A stretch of DNA of 64,000 bases from Oxalobacter paraformigenes (lineage in GTDB: Bacteria; Pseudomonadota; Gammaproteobacteria; Burkholderiales; Burkholderiaceae_D), in the NCBI RefSeq assembly GCF_000158475.2, contig NZ_KI392031.1:1425583-1489582 (forward strand), read 5' to 3'. The translations under genes were made by a program, and so were the position numbers. Below, one piece after another: positions 59,623-64,000 of this stretch. Under the pieces are notes generated by a model. That model saw nothing but the letters and a program-made list of their open reading frames with translations. It ran no database searches and was not told the DNA's origin. Each line of letters starts with the position of its first letter. The first letter of the stretch is position 1.

Positions 59623-60372
59623 TCAAATCACTTTGGCTTCGTTTTTCAGCAGGGAAACCAGCGTCGCGATATCCGAAACCATCCGGACTTCCGAGCGTGC
59701 AGCCGGTTCGGCAACCTTGAGAATTTTGAGACGGGATTCAACCGATACACCCAGTTCATCGGGTGTAGTCGATTCAATTGTCTTTTTCCTGGCCTTCATC
59801 ATATTGGGCAAAGTTACGTAGCGCGGTTCATTCAGCCGCAGATCGACTGTTACCACCGCAGGCAGTTGCAATGCCAATGTCTCCTGACCTTCGTCGATTT
59901 CACGGGTGACTATCGCTTTTCCGTTTTCGATCACCAGTTTCGAAACCGAAGTAGCTTGCGGCCAGTCAAGGAGCGCTGCCAACATCTGTCCCGTCTGATT
60001 GGCATCGTCGTCGGTTGCCTGTTTGCCCAGAATAACGACATCCGGCTGTTCCTTTTCGACGATTTTTTTCAGCATTTTGGCAACCGCCAACGGCTGCAAA
60101 GACGCTTCCGTTTTGACCAGAATGCTTCTGTCGGCGCCGATAGCCATGGCCGTGCGCAAGGTATCCTGCGATTTTTCGACACCACATGAAACGGCAACGA
60201 CTTCAGTTGCAACGCCTGCTTCCTTTTGCCGTACCGCTTCTTCGACAGCGATTTCATCGAACGGATTCATCGACATTTTCACATTGTCCGTTTCAATGCC
60301 GCTCCCGTCCGGTTTGACGCGGATCTTGACGTTGTAATCCACAACCCGTTTGACGGGCACCAGTATTTTCAT
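59623..60372 (-). CDS. etfB: Electron transfer flavoprotein beta subunit
   Basis: The 249-residue partner of EtfA. It begins MKILVPVKRVVDYNVKI, with MSMNPFDEIAVEEAVR near residue 33, ILGKQATDDDANQTGQM near 118 and the AMP-binding region, ending in the LPNMMKARKK segment that contacts dehydrogenases. First of the two ETF genes, probably one operon with etfA. Confidence 0.97.
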   Translation of the reverse strand: MKILVPVKRVVDYNVKIRVKPDGSGIETDNVKMSMNPFDEIAVEEAVRQKEAGVATEVVAVSCGVEKSQDTLRTAMAIGADRSILVKTEASLQPLAVAKMLKKIVEKEQPDVVILGKQATDDDANQTGQMLAALLDWPQATSVSKLVIENGKAIVTREIDEGQETLALQLPAVVTVDLRLNEPRYVTLPNMMKARKKTIESTTPDELGVSVESRLKILKVAEPAARSEVRMVSDIATLVSLLKNEAKVI

Positions 60373-60406
60373 GCGCTACTCCAAAATAAGCTGCTGTTTC
60401 CTGACG

Positions 60407-60652
60407 CTATTTTCTTTTGACGATAATGGTAAAGATACCGTTTTCTTCCGCCTCGCCCACCACTTCGTTACCGGTCTGGCTGCCGAAAAAATGAAAATCG
60501 CGAACCGCTCCCGGATCGGTTGCCAGTACTTTCAGCAACTGGCCCGACTCCATATTCGCCAAGGCCTTTTTTGCCTTCAAAATCGGCATCGGACATTTTG
60601 TCCCGCAGGCATCGACGGTCAAATCGGCATGCTTCAGCTCCCTGTCTTCCAT
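60407..60652 (-). CDS. TusA/SirA-family sulfur carrier
   Basis: An 81-residue protein with the family motif DACGTKCPMPILKAKKAL (conserved Cys-Pro) and the fold-typical SGQLLKVLATDPGAVRDF. TusA relatives pass sulfur for thiolation. Ten bases downstream of alaS and 34 upstream of etfB, so it may belong to either transcript. Confidence 0.9.
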   Translation of the reverse strand: MEDRELKHADLTVDACGTKCPMPILKAKKALANMESGQLLKVLATDPGAVRDFHFFGSQTGNEVVGEAEENGIFTIIVKRK

Positions 60653-60662
60653 TTCCGATCCA

Positions 60663-63275
60663 TTAACCCAGACGTTCTTCTACCCAGTTTTTCACACTCT
60701 TTAAAGCTTCGGGCAAAGCGCTCGGATCGCTCCCCCCCGCCTGAGCCATGTCAGGACGGCCCCCCCCTTTTCCGCCGACTTGTCTGGCGACATGATTGAC
60801 CAGTTCCCCAGCCCTGATTTTCGCCGTCATGTCGGATGTGATGCCTGCAATCAGACTGACCTTGCCGTCTTTTACGGACGCCAGCACAATCGCCGCCGTT
60901 TTCAGCCTGTCTTTCAGCTTGTCCATGGCATTGCGCAAACCGGGTACATCGGCGCCTTCTATCAGGGACGCCAGCACCTTGACGCCCTTGACATCCACTG
61001 CCTTTGCAGCCAGATCGTTTCCCTGACTGGAAGCGAACCTGGCTTTCAGAGTGGACAACTCGCGGTCGAGCCCTTTCATCTGATCCTGCAACTGGACAAT
61101 ACGGTTAACCAGTTCATCCGGCTGGGTTTTCAGCGCCACAGCCGCTTCACCGACTTTACGGGCCATTTCCTGCACCCAGTACATGGCGGCCAGCCCCGTT
61201 ACCGCCTCGATACGCCGGATGCCGGCGGCAACGCCGCCTTCCGACACGATCTTGAAAAATCCGATATCGCCAGTCCGGGAAACATGGGTGCCCCCGCACA
61301 ACTCGCAGGAAAAACCGATATCCAGCACCCGAACCACATCGCCATATTTTTCACCGAAAAGGGCTGTAGCGCCATGCGCAATAGCGTCATCGAAACTCAT
61401 CTGCTGCGCCTGTGTCGGATTGTTTGCCACAATTTCACGATTGACGATTTCTTCCACCTGCCGGATTTCGTCATCCGTAACCGGGGCATTGTGACTGAAG
61501 TCGAAACGGGTTTTGTCCGGATCGACCAGCGAACCGCGCTGTGCAACGTGCTGCCCCAGTACCTGACGCAAGGCCTTGTGCATCAGGTGAGTGACAGAAT
61601 GGTTGCGCATCGTCTGGGCACGCAATTCCATATTGACCCGCGCATCGACCTTGTCGCCGACAGCAATCGTTCCGGCAACGACCTTGCCATGGTGTCCGGC
61701 CACATCGGCCTGTATTTTCTGCGTATCTTCGACGTCAAACCGCATGTGCTGGCCAAGCAGCGCCCCCACATCGCCGACCTGACCGCCGGATTCCGCATAA
61801 AACGGCGTCACATCCAGTACGACGACACCGCTCTGCCCTTCCACGATTTTTTCCACAGGTGCGCCATCCTGGTACAAGGCCACAACCGTACCGGTTTCTT
61901 CCAGTCTCTCATAGCCGACAAAACGGGTCTTTTCACCGTTATATTCCAGCATGGCGGCCATTTTGAATTTGCCGGAAGCGCGAGCTGTCGCTTTCTGTTT
62001 TTCCATAGCGACGTCGAATCCCTGTTCATCGACCGTAATTCCCCGTTCGCGGCAGATATCGGCCGTCAGATCCAGCGGGAAGCCATAGGTATCGTACAGC
62101 GTGAAAGCCGTTTCGCCATTCAACACTTTCGTTCCGTCAGCCAGTGCGCTTTCCAGAATCTTCATGCCATTGTCGAGCGTTTCACCGAAACGCTCTTCTT
62201 CATGCCGCAGGATTCGCTGCACGTATCCGGCCGATTCCGCCAGTTCCGGATAGGCCGCCCCCATTTCCTTAACGAGATCCTCGACCAGTTTGTAAAAGAA
62301 CGGTCTGGTCTGGCCCAGCTTGTAGCCGTGACGCAAGGCACGCCGGATAATCCGGCGCAAGACATACCCATGCCCGTCGCTACCCGGAATCAGGCCGTCC
62401 ACAATCATGAACGTACTCGCACGGATGTGGTCGGCAATGACTTTCAGTGAATTATTCGTCAGATCGGCCGTTCCCGTTTCGCGGGCGGCAGCCCTGATCA
62501 GATTCTGGAACAGATCGATTTCGTAATTGCTGTGGACATGCTGCAAGACGGCTGCGAGACGTTCCAGCCCCATGCCGGTATCGACGCAGGGGCTTGGCAA
62601 GGGTGTCATATTGCCCTGTTCGTCCCGATTGAACTGCATGAACACGAGATTCCAGATTTCGATGTAACGGTCACCGTCTTCATCCGGACTTCCCGGAGGG
62701 CCGCCGGCGATTTCAGGGCCGTGATCGTAAAAGATTTCACTGCATGGGCCACATGGTCCGGTATCGGCCATCTGCCAGAAATTGTCGGAAGCGTAACGCG
62801 CCCCCTTGTTATCGCCGATGCGGACGATACGTTCTTTGGGAAGACCGATTTCATTGGCCCAGATGTCATAGGCTTCGTCGTCTTCCTGATAGACGGTCGC
62901 CCAGAGTTTTTCAGGAGGCAACTTGTACACCGTCGTCAGCAAATCCCAGGCAAAATGGATGGCATCGCGTTTGAAATAATCGCCGAAACTGAAATTGCCG
63001 AGCATTTCGAAAAAGGTGTGATGGCGCGCCGTATAACCGACATTCTCGAGATCGTTGTGTTTGCCGCCAGCCCGCACGCAGCGCTGGACGGAAGTCGCCC
63101 GGGTATAGGGACGCTTGTCCAGTCCCAGAAAAACGTCCTTGAACTGGACCATACCCGCATTCGTCAACATCAGCGTCGGATCGTTGGCAGGAACCAGCGG
63201 ACTTGAACGGACGACAGTATGGCCTTTTGCTTTGAAAAAACTCAGGAACTTTTCACGAATTTCGGCAGATTTCAT
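60663..63275 (-). CDS. alaS: Alanyl-tRNA synthetase
   Basis: A class II synthetase with editing domain. The 870-residue protein has motif 1/2 segments [20 protein letters not shown] near residue 65, motif 3 [12 protein letters not shown] near 235, the editing zinc site in [11 protein letters not shown] near 560 and [13 protein letters not shown] near 660, and the C-terminal C-Ala domain ending [12 protein letters not shown]. The ATG at 63275 ([10 protein letters not shown]) matches the normal start; an upstream frame runs on without a better site. Confidence 0.98.
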   Translation of the reverse strand: MKSAEIREKFLSFFKAKGHTVVRSSPLVPANDPTLMLTNAGMVQFKDVFLGLDKRPYTRATSVQRCVRAGGKHNDLENVGYTARHHTFFEMLGNFSFGDYFKRDAIHFAWDLLTTVYKLPPEKLWATVYQEDDEAYDIWANEIGLPKERIVRIGDNKGARYASDNFWQMADTGPCGPCSEIFYDHGPEIAGGPPGSPDEDGDRYIEIWNLVFMQFNRDEQGNMTPLPSPCVDTGMGLERLAAVLQHVHSNYEIDLFQNLIRAAARETGTADLTNNSLKVIADHIRASTFMIVDGLIPGSDGHGYVLRRIIRRALRHGYKLGQTRPFFYKLVEDLVKEMGAAYPELAESAGYVQRILRHEEERFGETLDNGMKILESALADGTKVLNGETAFTLYDTYGFPLDLTADICRERGITVDEQGFDVAMEKQKATARASGKFKMAAMLEYNGEKTRFVGYERLEETGTVVALYQDGAPVEKIVEGQSGVVVLDVTPFYAESGGQVGDVGALLGQHMRFDVEDTQKIQADVAGHHGKVVAGTIAVGDKVDARVNMELRAQTMRNHSVTHLMHKALRQVLGQHVAQRGSLVDPDKTRFDFSHNAPVTDDEIRQVEEIVNREIVANNPTQAQQMSFDDAIAHGATALFGEKYGDVVRVLDIGFSCELCGGTHVSRTGDIGFFKIVSEGGVAAGIRRIEAVTGLAAMYWVQEMARKVGEAAVALKTQPDELVNRIVQLQDQMKGLDRELSTLKARFASSQGNDLAAKAVDVKGVKVLASLIEGADVPGLRNAMDKLKDRLKTAAIVLASVKDGKVSLIAGITSDMTAKIRAGELVNHVARQVGGKGGGRPDMAQAGGSDPSALPEALKSVKNWVEERLG

Positions 63276-63490
63276 TTTTATGGCAAGAAAAGCAGTAATG
63301 CTGAAGAAAGGATTATAAAAGAAAAACTCCGGACACACGCGACAGTTTTAGGCTATCCGAAATGGCCCAAACCTTCCGGAACGGTTACAGAAAACGCGCT
63401 GTAAAAGCGCTCCCGGACAATCAGCATGCCAAAAATGAAACCTGGCAATTTTCATGGCTGTGGTTTAAATAAAACACTCCTCCCAACGGA

Positions 63491-63517
63491 AAACAGCCTG
63501 TCTTAAACAGGCTGTTT
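63491..63517 (-). terminator. Terminator after purL
   Basis: AAACAGCCTG and CAGGCTGTTT form a 10-bp stem around TCTTAAA; the minus strand ends in TTTT. It lies 28 bases past the purL stop. Confidence 0.8.
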
Positions 63518-63544
63518 TCAAGCGCTTTAAAGCGGCTTCATCCG

Positions 63545-64000
63545 TTAGCCGACCCATTTACGGGCATTGCGGAACATACGCATCCAGGGGGAACATTCTC
63601 CCCAGAAATCCGGCGCCCAGGATTGCTGCACCGTTTTAAACACCCTTTCCGCATGCGGCATCAGTACCGTAAAGCGGCCATCCGGCGTCGTAACCGAAGT
63701 GATCCCCTGCGGAGAACCGTTCGGATTCAGCGGATAAACCTCGGTCGGCATTCCGTTGTGATCGATGTAACGCATGGCGACCAATGCCTTGCCGATATCG
63801 CCCTGTTGCGAGAAATCGGCCCTTCCTTCTCCATGCGAGACGACAATCGGCGCTTTCAGCCCATCCATCCCCTTAAAGAAAATGGAAGGCGATTTCGGAA
63901 TCTCGACCATGGTGAAACGGGCCTCGAATTGCTCGGAGCGGTTCCGGACGAACTTCGGCCAGGCATCCGCCCCGGGAATAATGGCGGCGAGATTGCTCAT
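63545..64000 (-). CDS. purL: Phosphoribosylformylglycinamidine synthase, C-terminal end (5' beyond window)
   Basis: The last 151 residues of the single-chain FGAM synthase of proteobacteria, belonging to its glutamine amidotransferase domain. The catalytic His and Glu are in [11 protein letters not shown], followed by [20 protein letters not shown], the [14 protein letters not shown] segment and a C-terminus ending [17 protein letters not shown], all typical of large PurL. The gene continues past the right edge; the methionine at the edge is internal. Fourth step of purine synthesis. Confidence 0.95.
   Translation of the reverse strand: MSNLAAIIPGADAWPKFVRNRSEQFEARFTMVEIPKSPSIFFKGMDGLKAPIVVSHGEGRADFSQQGDIGKALVAMRYIDHNGMPTEVYPLNPNGSPQGITSVTTPDGRFTVLMPHAERVFKTVQQSWAPDFWGECSPWMRMFRNARKWVG

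Noticed and set aside
60780-62450. A 556-codon open frame antisense to alaS
   Set aside because: It is the mirror of a well-conserved gene; alaS has all family motifs and the antisense frame has none. Similar mirrors lie opposite ftsH, carB, carA and nrdJ.

Overview
The window reads as a stretch of a betaproteobacterial chromosome (order Burkholderiales) carrying most of a lambda-like prophage, which is itself interrupted by a 10.8-kb tetracycline-resistance mobile element of Firmicutes type. The right half supports the taxonomic guess: carA-carB-greA, then yhbY on the other strand, then rlmE-ftsH-folP-glmM is a familiar betaproteobacterial order. The moderate GC, a coenzyme-B12-type (class II, oxygen-independent) ribonucleotide reductase and a gut-type tet(W) gene fit an anaerobic gut member of the Oxalobacteraceae such as Oxalobacter. 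The genus is inference, not shown by the sequence.

Prophage, left edge to about 32.2 kb. The integrase lies against the 3' end of a tRNA-Arg(TCT) gene and the structural genes run off the left edge. Leftward from the immunity region come a cro-like gene, a ParB-domain protein, a helicase, a Toprim primase, small nin-type genes (ninB, a frameshifted Ref-like nuclease, a DUF1064 nuclease), a Q-like late regulator, an antirepressor with a probable C4-type antisense RNA leader, a membrane-protein moron, terS, terL and a portal protein. Rightward lie a LexA-type repressor, a toxin-antitoxin pair and a DUF6941-like gene. A second operator/promoter block at 14.14-14.21 kb then drives a recombination/excision operon: a beta-helix repeat protein, a Sak4-like ATPase, a Gp37/Gp68 protein, an adenine methylase, two Lar-like proteins, ssb, excisionase and integrase. 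The same 11-bp palindrome occurs three times in each of the two control regions, like OR and OL of lambda.

Mobile element, 18215-29010. It splits the phage adenine methylase gene. Removing it rejoins the methylase reading frame exactly, and its ends are imperfect 25-bp inverted repeats. It carries tet(W) with its attenuator leader, a SAM methyltransferase, two small sigma/HTH regulators, a MobC-like protein and MOBP relaxase with a candidate oriT, a RepA-like initiator, a DnaC-like ATPase, a TnpW-like protein and a large serine recombinase. All genes point the same way as the interrupted operon, and a terminator lies just inside the right end, so phage ssb, xis and int are probably cut off from their promoter.

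Host chromosome, 32.2-64 kb. After tRNA-Arg and tRNA-Pro come glmM, folP, ftsH, rlmE, yhbY, greA, carB, carA, trpS, a site-2 protease, a YciO/YrdC protein, htpX, a PHP phosphoesterase, an alpha/beta hydrolase, a gamma-carbonic anhydrase, hslO, a DUF349 protein, two unknown genes, a methyltransferase gene broken by an in-frame stop, nrdJ, etfA, etfB, a TusA-like gene, alaS and the 3' end of purL. Almost all are on the minus strand. I see no wholly new system. The most notable structures are the exactly mapped nested element, the two-locus operator array, the C4-like leader and the unexplained membrane moron.
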